From CAZOSF01 sp964582415 (GTDB lineage Bacteria; Bacteroidota; Bacteroidia; Flavobacteriales; Flavobacteriaceae): DNA of 64,000 nucleotides. Shown piece by piece: positions 56,830-64,000 of the stretch. Position 1 is the first letter of the stretch; every line of letters starts with the position of its first letter. The notes below the pieces were generated by a model. It ran no database searches. It saw only the letters and a program-made list of their open reading frames with translations, and had not been told where the DNA came from. Where the stretch lies: assembly GCA_964582415.1 (NCBI GenBank), contig CAZOSF010000002.1, positions 21,533 to 85,532 of the forward strand, read 5' to 3'. Both the position numbers and the translations under genes were made by a program.

Positions 56830-58110
56830 TTGGATAGCGCTAAACTTCATCAAGTCTTTCTCAAAAGTTCGGGGATTTGTACCGATACTCGTAAAATTCA
56901 GCCGAACTGCCTTTTCGTTGCCTTGAAAGGCGAGAACTTCGACGGTAACTTGTTTGCCTCAAAAGCCATAGAATCGGGAGCTATGGCCGCCCTAATTGAT
57001 GACCCATTGCAACACACCCCGGAAGATGGAACTATTCTTTGTGAAAACACACTGGAAAGCCTTCAGGCATTAGCGACTTTTCATCGCAATTATCTCGGCC
57101 TTCCCATTTTGGCCTTAACTGGCAGTAATGGAAAAACAACCACAAAAGAATTGATCCAGGTGGTTCTTTCTCAGAAGTTCAACTGTAAGGCAACCCAAGG
57201 TAATCTGAACAATCATATCGGAGTTCCCCTCACTCTGCTTTCCATGGATGCCAATACTGAATTTGGTATTGTGGAAATGGGTGCCAATCACCGTGGTGAA
57301 ATCGATTTGTTATGTTCTATCGCCCTTCCCGATTATGGATTTATTACCAATTTTGGGAAAGCGCACTTGGAGGGGTTTGGAGGGGTTGAAGGAGTGGTTC
57401 AAGGAAAATCTGAGCTGTATCACCATATTCGAAAGCATCAAGGGACTGTATTTGTTAATGCCAATAATGGTCGCCAAATGGAAATCACCGAAGGGATGCA
57501 GCGCATCTTGTTCAATACAGGTGATGATGAATTTCCGATTGAAAGAATCGATCAAGATGGATTTGTTGCGGTAACCTTTCATGGATTAAAAATACAATCA
57601 CAGCTGATCGGTGACTATAATTTTGATAATATCGCGGCGGCTATTGCCATTGGCTGGCATTTTGGAGTGACCGCCCCAAAGATAAAAACAGCCATTGAAA
57701 CTTACGTTCCCAAAATGAACCGATCGGAAGTGCGTCGAGTGGGTACCCACAAGATTATTATGGATGCCTATAATGCAAACCCTACAAGCATGATGGCGGC
57801 ACTTCAAACTTTCGATAAATCCTCCAATTCACCAAAGGTGCTCGTTCTTGGAGATATGTTCGAATTGGGGGATGCAGCAAGTGAGGAGCACAATGCCATC
57901 GCTAATTATTTGATAGACAAACAAAACTATATTGTACTGTTGGTTGGGGAAAACTTCTATAAAACTGAAGCCCGGGCAGCACATATTCATAAAGCCAAAA
58001 ATTTCTCCGACCTACCCGAATTACTTATTTCACTGATTCCAAAAAACAGTACCATTTTAATAAAAGGTTCTCGAGGAATGGCACTCGAAAGGTGTTTAGA
58101 ATATCTTTAA
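56830..58110 (+). CDS. murF: UDP-N-acetylmuramoyl-tripeptide--D-alanyl-D-alanine ligase MurF
   Basis: A 426-residue Mur ligase that adds D-Ala-D-Ala to the UDP-MurNAc tripeptide. The N-terminus LHQVFLKSSGICTDTRKI is the UMAG-binding region, the ATP loop is LTGSNGKTTTKELI, and GIVEMGANHRGEID and MDAYNANPTSM are further hallmarks. The start is a TTG at 56830; an in-frame TAA at 56812 rules out an upstream ATG, and the motif-bearing N-terminus begins directly after it. It follows gldJ, an arrangement seen in related genomes. Confidence 0.93.
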   Translation: MDSAKLHQVFLKSSGICTDTRKIQPNCLFVALKGENFDGNLFASKAIESGAMAALIDDPLQHTPEDGTILCENTLESLQALATFHRNYLGLPILALTGSNGKTTTKELIQVVLSQKFNCKATQGNLNNHIGVPLTLLSMDANTEFGIVEMGANHRGEIDLLCSIALPDYGFITNFGKAHLEGFGGVEGVVQGKSELYHHIRKHQGTVFVNANNGRQMEITEGMQRILFNTGDDEFPIERIDQDGFVAVTFHGLKIQSQLIGDYNFDNIAAAIAIGWHFGVTAPKIKTAIETYVPKMNRSEVRRVGTHKIIMDAYNANPTSMMAALQTFDKSSNSPKVLVLGDMFELGDAASEEHNAIANYLIDKQNYIVLLVGENFYKTEARAAHIHKAKNFSDLPELLISLIPKNSTILIKGSRGMALERCLEYL

Positions 58111-58287
58111 TTACCGAAATCCTTAGGTCTGTACCTGAGCATTTATCTCCCATTAAGCGTTCGAGTGTTGCCGCGCGATTGTATCGCGTGGCACAAAATC
58201 AATAATAAACATTCTCCAGTCTTCAATTAAGAAGTCATTTTTCTTTCGTCTTTGAGCGAAGCGGTCGTTCGTCAAAAAAATATTCAA
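58111..58287. other. Intergenic sequence with no gene between murF and repeat array
   Basis: I see no coding sequence here. It contains the REP-like hairpin at 58169-58193 and an AT-rich stretch (58195-58250) leading into the tandem repeats. No terminator with a clear T-run lies directly after murF; the first T-run hairpin is in the array. Confidence 0.6.
58169..58193. repeat. REP-like hairpin
   Basis: An 11-bp stem (58169-58179 with 58183-58193, one G-T wobble) around a TGT triloop: TGCCGCGCGAT and ATCGCGTGGCA. It lacks a T-run, so it is not a terminator. GC-rich, in contrast to its flanks. Such isolated palindromes resemble REP elements mobilised by TnpA-REP enzymes, but whether other copies exist cannot be seen here. 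Confidence 0.55.
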
Positions 58288-58712
58288 GATTACTGCCGTG
58301 ATCCAGACAAGAACCGCTCCTGCAAATACAATCCCAACAGGTCTGCGACCGGTGGGTCTTTTTTTATTCCCTTCATCTTTCGAGCAAACGATGACTCCTG
58401 GATTATTGCCGTAATCCAGACAAGAACCACTCCTGCAAATACAATCCCAACAGGTCTGCGACCTGTGGGTCTTTTTTTATTCCCTTCAGTTTCCGAGCAA
58501 ACGCTGACTCCTGGATTACTGCCGTGATCCAGACAAGAACCGCTCCTGCAAATACAATCCCAACAGGTCTGCGACCGGTGGGTCTTTTTTTATTCCCTTC
58601 ATCTTTCGAGCAAACGCTGACTCCTGGATTACTGCCGTGATCCAGACAAGTACCGCTCCTGCAAATACAATCCCAACAGGTCTGCGACCGGTGGGATTTT
58701 TTTATTCCCTTT
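58288..58712 (+). repeat. Tandem array of four 113-bp multi-hairpin repeats
   Basis: Units start at 58288, 58401, 58514 and 58627 with no indels over the first three units; the fourth diverges after about 85 bp. Each unit contains a hairpin GGATTAC..GTGATCC-like (copy 1 is preceded by A in place of the first G), a second stem built on GGTC-TGC-GACC and closing GGG, a T7 run followed by ATTCCCTT, and a third weak stem around CGAGCAAA. Copies 1 and 3 differ at one position. Copy 2 shows changes that keep pairing (GGTC-TGC-GACC gains an extra A-T pair; TGATCC becomes TAATCC). No protein is plausible on either strand. Confidence 0.9.
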
Positions 58713-58750
58713 GGGCCACAAGCAAGCTTGGGCCTGAGGGAATAAAAAAA
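58697..58750. repeat. Long inverted repeat joining the array to the tRNA terminator
   Basis: T7-ATTCCC (58697-58709) is mirrored by GGGAAT-A7 (58738-58750), with further imperfect pairing GGGCC/GGCC and a core AAGC-AA-GCTT at 58720-58729. It can act as the shared end of two converging terminators. Confidence 0.8.
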
Positions 58751-58776
58751 TCCCGATGGCTTTCGCCATCGGGATT
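58744..58776 (-). terminator. Rho-independent terminator of tRNA-Val
   Basis: On the minus strand AATCCCGATGGC (58776-58765) pairs with GCCATCGGGATT (58760-58749) around a GAAA tetraloop and continues into T7. It lies 10 nt after the tRNA 3' end. The sequence AATCCC...GGGATTTTTTTATTCCC is shared with the fourth repeat unit on the other strand. Confidence 0.93.
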
Positions 58777-58786
58777 GTGCTTGATG

Positions 58787-58861
58787 TGGGTCATACTGGA
58801 TTCGAACCAGTGACTTCTACCCTGTCAAGGTAACACTCTGAACCAACTGAGTTAATGACCC
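58787..58861 (-). tRNA. tRNA-Val (anticodon GAC)
   Basis: A 75-nt cloverleaf on the minus strand. The acceptor pairs GGGTCAT with ATGACCC, the D stem is ACTC/GAGT, the anticodon stem is TTACC/GGTAG with loop TTGACAG (anticodon GAC), and the T arm is ACTGG-TTCGAAT-CCAGT. The discriminator is A and the CCA end is not encoded. A terminator follows. It is transcribed toward the repeat array and away from the photolyase operon. Confidence 0.95.
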
Positions 58862-58924
58862 TTTTGATTCCACAAAAATAAAAATTTTAATAGTCTCCTA
58901 ACAAGAATCTTTAACTTTCTCGTG

Positions 58925-58932
58925 TATATTTG
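58925..58932 (+). promoter_or_regulatory. -7 box of the photolyase operon
   Basis: TATATTTG matches TAnnTTTG exactly, 31 nt before the TTG start of the DUF2256 gene. No TTG at the -33 position, so an activator or alternative sigma factor may be needed. Confidence 0.5.
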
Positions 58933-58960
58933 TTTAACCTTATTTATGTTTCATTAAACA
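58931..58960. promoter_or_regulatory. Inverted repeat in photolyase operon leader (candidate operator)
   Basis: TGTTTAA at 58931-58937 is the exact reverse complement of TTAAACA at 58954-58960, separated by 16 nt. The half-sites are 23 bp apart start to start, about two helical turns, and lie between the -7 box and the first start codon. A dimeric repressor such as a light-responsive MerR-type protein could bind here; this is inference. Confidence 0.4.
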
Positions 58961-58963
58961 CTT

Positions 58964-59101
58964 TTGAAAAAATCCCAGCTTCCCTCCAAAATCTGCACAG
59001 TGTGTGAGCGTCCATTTTCCTGGCGAAAAAAATGGGAACGGGATTGGGAACAGGTGATTTACTGTAGCGAGAAATGCAGACGGAACAAGCACAAACTTTA
59101 A
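58964..59101 (+). CDS. DUF2256 zinc-ribbon microprotein
   Basis: A 45-residue protein of the DUF2256 family, too short for most gene callers. It starts with TTG at 58964; an in-frame TAA at 58955-58957 excludes an earlier start. The pattern C11-x2-C14 with [12 protein letters not shown] and [10 protein letters not shown] (C34-x3-C38) forms a predicted zinc ribbon. The family occurs next to photolyase genes in many bacteria and its function is unknown. Its last 28 bases overlap the CRY-DASH gene in a different frame, so translation is probably coupled. Confidence 0.9.
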   Translation: MKKSQLPSKICTVCERPFSWRKKWERDWEQVIYCSEKCRRNKHKL

Positions 59102-60381
59102 TCTGGTTTACGACCAACCTAAGAACTACCGATAATCAGGTGGTTTCAGAAGCCACAAACACTTCTGAAAACTGTACGGCAGTCTATTGTCTCGATCCAG
59201 AGTTAATAACCCCACAGAAATTGGGGTTCCCCAAGCTTGGGAAATTTCGCTTAAAATTCCTTTTGGAGAGTTTGGATAATTTGGCCGCCCAACTTTCCGA
59301 ATTGGGCATTCCCTTCCATGTAATTGTTGGAAACCCAAAAAAGGATCTGCCGGAATTCATTAAGACGCAAAATATAAAATCGGTTTACCTACAAAACGAT
59401 TGGACGACAGAAGAGCGGACAACACTCGCTGAAATTAAAGAAGCTTCCCCTTCAAATATTCAATGGACAGAAATCATGGATCAATTCCTGATTCATCCTG
59501 ATGACGTACCCTTCGAGCTGAAGGAGCTGCCTTTTATGTTCACAGAATTCAGGAGGCTAATAGAAAAGTCGTTTGTCATTCGTTCAGAAACGTCCATTTC
59601 GAACAAGCTCCGGAAAACTAAAGTCCATAAAGCGACCATACCTACCCTATCCTCCCTCGGAATTCAAGATTTCAACCAGGATATAAGAACTTCCTTTCCG
59701 TTTCAAGGGGGTACTACTGCGGCCATGGAGAGATTAATCCACTACCTCTGGAATACCGATGCGATTCTAGCGTACAAAGAAACTCGAAATGGACTTATCG
59801 GATTAGACTATAGCAGCAAATTGTCTCCTTGGTTGGCTAATGGTGCTATCTCTGCACGTTCCATTTACCATGAACTCAAAAAATATGAAGCAGAACGAGG
59901 CGCTAACGAGTCTACCTATTGGTTAGTTTTTGAATTGCTTTGGCGAGATTTCTTCAAATACGTCTCATTGAAATTTGGTGATCGTATTTTTCATGCTAAG
60001 GGAATTCGTTCGAAACACAATTCCTGGAAGCAAAACACGGAAATCTTTGGGAAATGGATGGATGGCACCACCGAAAGTGCATTTGTAAATGCAAACATGA
60101 ATGAATTGAAGGTGACGGGGTGGATGAGTAATCGCGGTCGGCAGAACGTGGCCTCCTTTCTTACTAAGACTTTGGGAATCGATTGGCGCTGGGGTGCCGC
60201 CTATTTTGAATCCCTTCTATTGGATTATGATGTTCACAGCAATTACGGAAACTGGATGTATGTGGCCGGGGTAGGTAATGACCCTAGAGACCGCTTTTTC
60301 AATGTTGAAAAGCAAGCCCATCAATACGATCCAAATCTGGAATTCCAAAACCGCTGGCTTTCAAAAACCTTCTCAGTATGA
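59074..60381 (+). CDS. DASH family cryptochrome
   Basis: A 435-residue flavoprotein of the CRY-DASH group, which repairs cyclobutane dimers in single-stranded or looped DNA and may act as a photoreceptor. N-terminal antenna domain with [17 protein letters not shown] domain with [53 protein letters not shown] and the DASH signature [19 protein letters not shown]. The FAD-contacting Asn and the nearby Trp are retained. It ends shortly after [12 protein letters not shown] without a C-terminal extension, as in other bacterial DASH proteins. Its stop overlaps the next start by 4 nt. Confidence 0.95.
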   Translation: MQTEQAQTLIWFTTNLRTTDNQVVSEATNTSENCTAVYCLDPELITPQKLGFPKLGKFRLKFLLESLDNLAAQLSELGIPFHVIVGNPKKDLPEFIKTQNIKSVYLQNDWTTEERTTLAEIKEASPSNIQWTEIMDQFLIHPDDVPFELKELPFMFTEFRRLIEKSFVIRSETSISNKLRKTKVHKATIPTLSSLGIQDFNQDIRTSFPFQGGTTAAMERLIHYLWNTDAILAYKETRNGLIGLDYSSKLSPWLANGAISARSIYHELKKYEAERGANESTYWLVFELLWRDFFKYVSLKFGDRIFHAKGIRSKHNSWKQNTEIFGKWMDGTTESAFVNANMNELKVTGWMSNRGRQNVASFLTKTLGIDWRWGAAYFESLLLDYDVHSNYGNWMYVAGVGNDPRDRFFNVEKQAHQYDPNLEFQNRWLSKTFSV

Positions 60382-61910
60382 CGCTCCGACTCGTATTAGG
60401 CGATCAACTCAATATAAAGCATTCTTGGTTTCGAGAACCCCGTGAGGATATCCTCTATTTTATGGCTGAAATGCGACAGGAAACCGATTATGTCGTGCAT
60501 CACATTCAAAAGATAGCCGCCTTTTTCCTGAGTATGCGGAATTTTGCAGAGACTCTGAGAAACCAGGGACATCAGGTGGTATATTGGCCATTGGATGCCA
60601 AAGAAAATGAGCAGGACTTACCCAAAAACCTTTGGAAGCTTTTTGAAACTCATGACGTTGAACGCTTCGAATACCAACTTCCTGATGAATACCGTCTCGA
60701 CCTACAATTAAAAGAATTCTGTAAAGAAGTCGATATAGAAACTCAAGCCTACGACACCGAACATTTCTATACCCGAAGAGCGGAAGTAAAAGAATTCTTC
60801 AAAGGGAAGAAACAGTATGTTATGGAATACTTCTATCGCCACATGCGAAAGAAACACGATGTTATGATGGTTTCGGAAAACCAACCCTTGGGGGGGCACT
60901 GGAATTATGACGCCTCCAACCGTAAAAAATGGTCTGGAAAGCCTACAATCCCCGCACGAAACCTCCCATCCCACGATGTATCGGCTATTGTTGATATGCT
61001 GGAGCGAATGCAAGTGAAAACCATTGGTTCGATACAACCAAGCAATTTAACCTGGCCATGCGGCAGAAAGGAGTCCTTGATGGTTCTTGAGGAATTTTGC
61101 GAGAAACTGCTTCCCCATTTTGGGGATTATCAGGATGCGATGGACCCAAAAGAACCATTGCTTTTTCACAGTCGACTCTCGTTCAGCCTTAATACTAAAA
61201 TGATTTCTCCAAATGAGGTCATCGAAACGGTATTGGACTATTGGCATAGCAACAAGGAGGCCACAGATATTTCTCAGGTGGAAGGATTTGTGCGTCAGAT
61301 TCTAGGGTGGCGAGAATATATGCGGGGAATGTACTGGATGCATATGCCCGACTATGCTTCAAAAAATCATTTAGGGAATACGCATCCCCTTCCCTCTTTT
61401 TATTGGACGGGAAAGACTCAAATGAATTGCCTTAAACAAGCCATTACCCAAAGTTTGGACACCGCCTACGCACACCATATTCAGAGGCTAATGATTACGG
61501 GGAATTATGCCTTACTAACCCAATGCCATCCAGATGAAGTGGATGCCTGGTACTTGGGAATTTATATCGATGCCTTAGAATGGGTAGAGATTACGAATAC
61601 CCGAGGTATGAGTCAGTGGGCAGATGGAGGAATCATCGCTACAAAACCTTATGCTTCCAGCGGAAACTACATCAACAAAATGAGCAACTATTGTTCCGAC
61701 TGCAAGTATAGTGTTCACAAAAAAACCGAGTCGGATGCGTGTCCCTTCAATGCGCTCTATTGGAATTTTCTAGAGGAGAAACGTGAGCATTTTAAAAACA
61801 ATCAACGAATGTCGATGATGCTGCGAAATCTGGACAACATGGATAAGGATTTATTACAAGCCTACAAACAGAGAGCTCAAGATATTATTGAAAATCCTGA
61901 AAAGTATTAA
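60378..61910 (+). CDS. Fe-S cluster (6-4) photolyase-like cryptochrome/photolyase (PhrB/FeS-BCP type)
   Basis: A 510-residue prokaryotic photolyase of the iron-sulfur group, whose studied members repair (6-4) photoproducts or sense light. N-terminal [16 protein letters not shown] is typical. The four Cys ligands of the 4Fe-4S cluster are all visible: the first in KTQMNCLKQ and three in [10 protein letters not shown] and [14 protein letters not shown]-binding motifs include [32 protein letters not shown] and MITGNYALL. The length equals that of the Agrobacterium PhrB enzyme. It has ATGA overlap with CRY-DASH and a 23-nt overlap with the next gene. Confidence 0.93.
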   Translation: MTLRLVLGDQLNIKHSWFREPREDILYFMAEMRQETDYVVHHIQKIAAFFLSMRNFAETLRNQGHQVVYWPLDAKENEQDLPKNLWKLFETHDVERFEYQLPDEYRLDLQLKEFCKEVDIETQAYDTEHFYTRRAEVKEFFKGKKQYVMEYFYRHMRKKHDVMMVSENQPLGGHWNYDASNRKKWSGKPTIPARNLPSHDVSAIVDMLERMQVKTIGSIQPSNLTWPCGRKESLMVLEEFCEKLLPHFGDYQDAMDPKEPLLFHSRLSFSLNTKMISPNEVIETVLDYWHSNKEATDISQVEGFVRQILGWREYMRGMYWMHMPDYASKNHLGNTHPLPSFYWTGKTQMNCLKQAITQSLDTAYAHHIQRLMITGNYALLTQCHPDEVDAWYLGIYIDALEWVEITNTRGMSQWADGGIIATKPYASSGNYINKMSNYCSDCKYSVHKKTESDACPFNALYWNFLEEKREHFKNNQRMSMMLRNLDNMDKDLLQAYKQRAQDIIENPEKY

Positions 61911-63384
61911 AAAAGAACCGTTAAATATCGTCTGGTTTAAAAGGGACTTGCGTTTACAAGATAACGAAGCTGTTTCCCGTGCACTGAAAGAACAAAATAA
62001 GGTACTATTCGTGTATACCTTTGAACCAATGTTGCGAGCGGACCCACATTACAGTGAGCGGCATTGGGATTTTATCAAAGAATCTCTTCGTGATCTCAAC
62101 AACAAATTAGAGAAGCATTCTACCCATGTATTGGCAGTCTCATTGGATATTGAGGAATTGATTCAATTCCTTCAAAAGAAATGGGAAGTTCGGAAAGTGT
62201 TCTCACACCAGGAAACCGGATTAAAGATTACTTACGACCGAGACAAGCGATTTAAAAAATATTGTGACGACAACAACATTCATTGGATTGAAACAATAAA
62301 CAACGGCGTTTTCAGAGGCAGGAAAGACAGGGAGGCATGGCGAGAGGATTGGACGGCCTACATGAAATCTCCCCGATTTTCTTTTCGACCAAGACCAGGT
62401 AGCTTTATCGACCTCCAAACCCTTCAAAAATTAGAAGTTGTCTTGCCCTGTGTGTCCTTGGAAACACCGGAAAAAAGTGCCTTTCAAAAGGGAGGAACAC
62501 GAATGGGACAACGATATCTTGCTTCCTTCTTAAAAGATCGGTATAAGGATTACAACAAAGGAATTTCAAAACCTGTATTAAGCAGGACAACCTGTAGTAG
62601 GCTCTCACCCTACTTGGCCTGGGGAAATCTATCCACTCGCGAAGTATGGCAAGCGGCAATGGAGAAGAAAAAGAGTGTTTCCCATAAAAAATCATTGGAT
62701 GGTTTTACCTCACGTCTGCGGTGGCAGGCACATTTCATTCAGAAATTCGAAATGGAAGATCGAATGGAATTTGAAAGTGTGAATCGGGGATATATCTCTT
62801 TAAACAAAAGAATCAATAAAGAATGGCAAGAGGCATGGAAAACTGGAACAACTGGGATCCCTTTGGTGGATGCCAGCATGCGGTGCTTAATCGAAACAGG
62901 GTATGTCAATTTTAGAATGAGGGCCATGCTGGTCTCCTTCTTCACGCACACGCTATGGCAACCTTGGCAGGACGCGGCTAAGCATTTAGCCAAGTTGTTT
63001 TTAGATTTTGAACCTGGAATTCACTTTCCACAGATTCAGATGCAGGCAGGTGAGACGGGAATCAATCAGATTCGTATTTATAATCCCGTTCGCAATGGAG
63101 AACTGCACGATCCCACCGGTGAGTTTGTAAGGAAATGGGTAGCTGAACTAAAAAACCTCCCAAATCAATACATTCATGAACCATATCTTATGCCTCCTCT
63201 AGAGCAAGCATTTCACGATTTTATCATTGGCAGGGACTATCCCATGCCCATCGTCGATACCAAAGAACAACGTAAAAATGCTTCCAACATACTCTGGTCC
63301 TTAAAGAAAAATCCACAGGTAAGGCATGAAAGCCATAGAATTATAAAAAAGCATACCCTAGCGAACCGAAACAACTTTGACTGA
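61888..63384 (+). CDS. divergent class I-like deoxyribodipyrimidine photolyase/cryptochrome
   Basis: A 498-residue photolyase-superfamily protein. The antenna domain starts with [19 protein letters not shown] and has [13 protein letters not shown]. The FAD domain has [54 protein letters not shown] and [22 protein letters not shown]. The segment that in E. coli photolyase reads NNGGWQW is replaced by [13 protein letters not shown], which lacks both Trp, so electron transfer and flavin contact must differ. The start is TTG at 61888, inside the previous gene; no ATG is available. It may be a photoreceptor rather than a repair enzyme. Confidence 0.88.
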   Translation: MKILKSIKKEPLNIVWFKRDLRLQDNEAVSRALKEQNKVLFVYTFEPMLRADPHYSERHWDFIKESLRDLNNKLEKHSTHVLAVSLDIEELIQFLQKKWEVRKVFSHQETGLKITYDRDKRFKKYCDDNNIHWIETINNGVFRGRKDREAWREDWTAYMKSPRFSFRPRPGSFIDLQTLQKLEVVLPCVSLETPEKSAFQKGGTRMGQRYLASFLKDRYKDYNKGISKPVLSRTTCSRLSPYLAWGNLSTREVWQAAMEKKKSVSHKKSLDGFTSRLRWQAHFIQKFEMEDRMEFESVNRGYISLNKRINKEWQEAWKTGTTGIPLVDASMRCLIETGYVNFRMRAMLVSFFTHTLWQPWQDAAKHLAKLFLDFEPGIHFPQIQMQAGETGINQIRIYNPVRNGELHDPTGEFVRKWVAELKNLPNQYIHEPYLMPPLEQAFHDFIIGRDYPMPIVDTKEQRKNASNILWSLKKNPQVRHESHRIIKKHTLANRNNFD

Positions 63385-63668
63385 TGATTGATAAACTTTC
63401 CGAAAGAGACATTGACCGTATCATCGAAATGGCCTGGGAAGACCGGACTCCTTTTGATGCCATCACTTTTCAATTTGGACTTAGTGAACAGGAAGTGATC
63501 CAACTTATGCGAAAAGAAATGAAGCCTTCCAGTTTCAGACTTTGGAGAGCACGCGTTCAGGGAAGAAAAACCAAACATCGGGCGCTTCAAAATTTCGAAC
63601 CCAAGGAAGCGCGCTTCAAATGCTCGCGTCAACGTTCCATTTCCAACAATAAAATTAGTAAGCGATAA
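63384..63668 (+). CDS. TIGR03643 family protein
   Basis: A 94-residue protein matching TIGR03643, a family seen mainly next to photolyase and DUF2256 genes. It starts with [20 protein letters not shown], contains RTPFDAITFQFGLSEQEVIQ with a helix-turn-helix-like rhythm, and continues with LMRKEMKPSSFRLWRARVQGR. The C-terminus is basic. DNA binding is a plausible inference. Its ATG overlaps the photolyase stop by one base (TGATG), so it closes the five-gene operon. Confidence 0.9.
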   Translation: MIDKLSERDIDRIIEMAWEDRTPFDAITFQFGLSEQEVIQLMRKEMKPSSFRLWRARVQGRKTKHRALQNFEPKEARFKCSRQRSISNNKISKR

Positions 63669-63790
63669 GCAGCGCAGATTAGCAGTACTTTAAATTAATG
63701 TCCACTATAAACGGATGTACTTTTCGATTCCAGCTTCAAAAATCAAAAATCAGCAATCAAAAATCGCACGTCTTAAATCCTCAAGCAAAG
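63669..63790. other. Intergenic sequence after the photolyase operon
   Basis: No gene or terminator is visible. It holds short direct repeats of AATCAAAAATC at about 63741-63765 and leads into the second repeat array. Confidence 0.6.
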
Positions 63791-64000
63791 GGATTACTGG
63801 TGTGATCCCTGGGCTGCCGCTACTGCAGTTAAAACCCCTTCGACTGCGTCGAATGTGGTCTTTTTTTATTCCCTTCACCCCCCGAGCAAGCTCGGGGCTG
63901 GGATTACTCACGTGATCCCGGGGCGGCCGCGGCTGCAGTTAAAATCCCTTCGACTGCGTCGAATGTGGTCTTTTTTTATTCCCTTCACCCCCCGAGCAAG
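63791..64000 (+). repeat. Tandem 110-bp multi-hairpin repeats, continuing past window end
   Basis: Units start at 63791 and 63901 (110 bp). Each has GGATTACT..GTGATCC, then a stem TTCGAC-TGC-GTCGAA, then TGTGGTC-T7-ATTCCCTTCA, then CCCCGAGC-AA-GCTCGGGG. The layout and the invariant pieces (TGC loop, T7-ATTCCCTTCA, GAGCAA) match the 113-bp family at 58288, but the stems themselves are different. The second unit is cut by the window end. Confidence 0.88.

Noticed and set aside
58252..58527. 91-codon open frame in the repeat array
   Set aside because: It runs through tandem hairpin repeats, has no recognisable domain and is explained by repetition.
58288..58712. CRISPR array
   Set aside because: The whole 113-bp unit is repeated with no short repeat and unique spacers; there are no cas genes.
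58787..63668. Genomic island integrated at tRNA-Val
   Set aside because: The tRNA 3' end points away from the photolyase operon, and no integrase or duplicated tRNA end is seen.
63715..63915. 66-codon frame near the window end
   Set aside because: It crosses the intergenic spacer and the 110-bp repeats and has no protein-like conservation.

Overview
The window is a piece of chromosome from a marine-type member of the Bacteroidota, almost certainly Flavobacteriaceae. The evidence is the two SusC/SusD pairs, the type IX secretion (T9SS) genes porU and porV with gldJ, C-terminal T9SS sorting domains, many Bacteroidota-style lipoproteins, weak or absent Shine-Dalgarno sequences, and promoter-like TAnnTTTG boxes just upstream of many starts. 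One scaffold gap (100 N, 10019-10118) breaks the second susD. No phage, insertion sequence or CRISPR array is visible.

Layout. 1-1123: 3' part of an Omp85/BamA-like barrel gene. 1223-12696: two consecutive susC-susD operons, each ending with a small lipoprotein gene and a terminator, then a T9SS-sorted secreted protein. No glycoside hydrolase or other degradative enzyme accompanies them, so the ligand is unknown. 12758-21100: housekeeping and repair genes (rlmB, rhomboid, rarA, a three-gene envelope cluster of unknown role, a YjjG-like HAD phosphatase, a degenerate deacetylase-like protein, radC). 21162-28963: DUF1569 and PaiB-like proteins, a lipoprotein, mpl, TPR and DUF4136 proteins, a T9SS-sorted leucine-rich-repeat protein, obgE and adk. 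29133-37493: purK-purE, an M3 peptidase, an ECF sigma factor coupled to a tiny zinc-finger protein, a degenerate UbiA-like protein, gcvP. 37561-46520: KAS III/methyltransferase/GT2 trio, alkaline phosphatase, Mla-type ABC pair, DUF389 protein, manC, SprT-like protein, SDR. 46595-58110: pdhC-pdhA, cdd, porV, porU on the minus strand and divergent gldJ-murF on the plus strand. 58111-58786: intergenic repeat region. 58787-58861: tRNA-Val. 58964-63668: a tightly overlapped photolyase/cryptochrome operon. 63791-64000: a second, related repeat array that runs off the window.

Functional links. PorU and PorV carry out the outer-membrane maturation step of T9SS, and at least two proteins in the window (11776-12696 and 25887-27266) carry matching C-terminal sorting domains. 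GldJ ties the system to gliding. The photolyase operon combines a DUF2256 zinc-ribbon microprotein (45 aa), CRY-DASH, an Fe-S (6-4)-type photolyase, a divergent class I-like photolyase and a TIGR03643 protein, which indicates a surface-water lifestyle with high light exposure.

The least explained items are the two families of tandem 113-bp and 110-bp multi-hairpin repeats that bracket the photolyase operon. Their stems change sequence but keep pairing around constant loops. Next come the divergent third photolyase, the inverted repeat in the operon leader, and the matching 31-bp promoter-like elements ahead of both susC genes.
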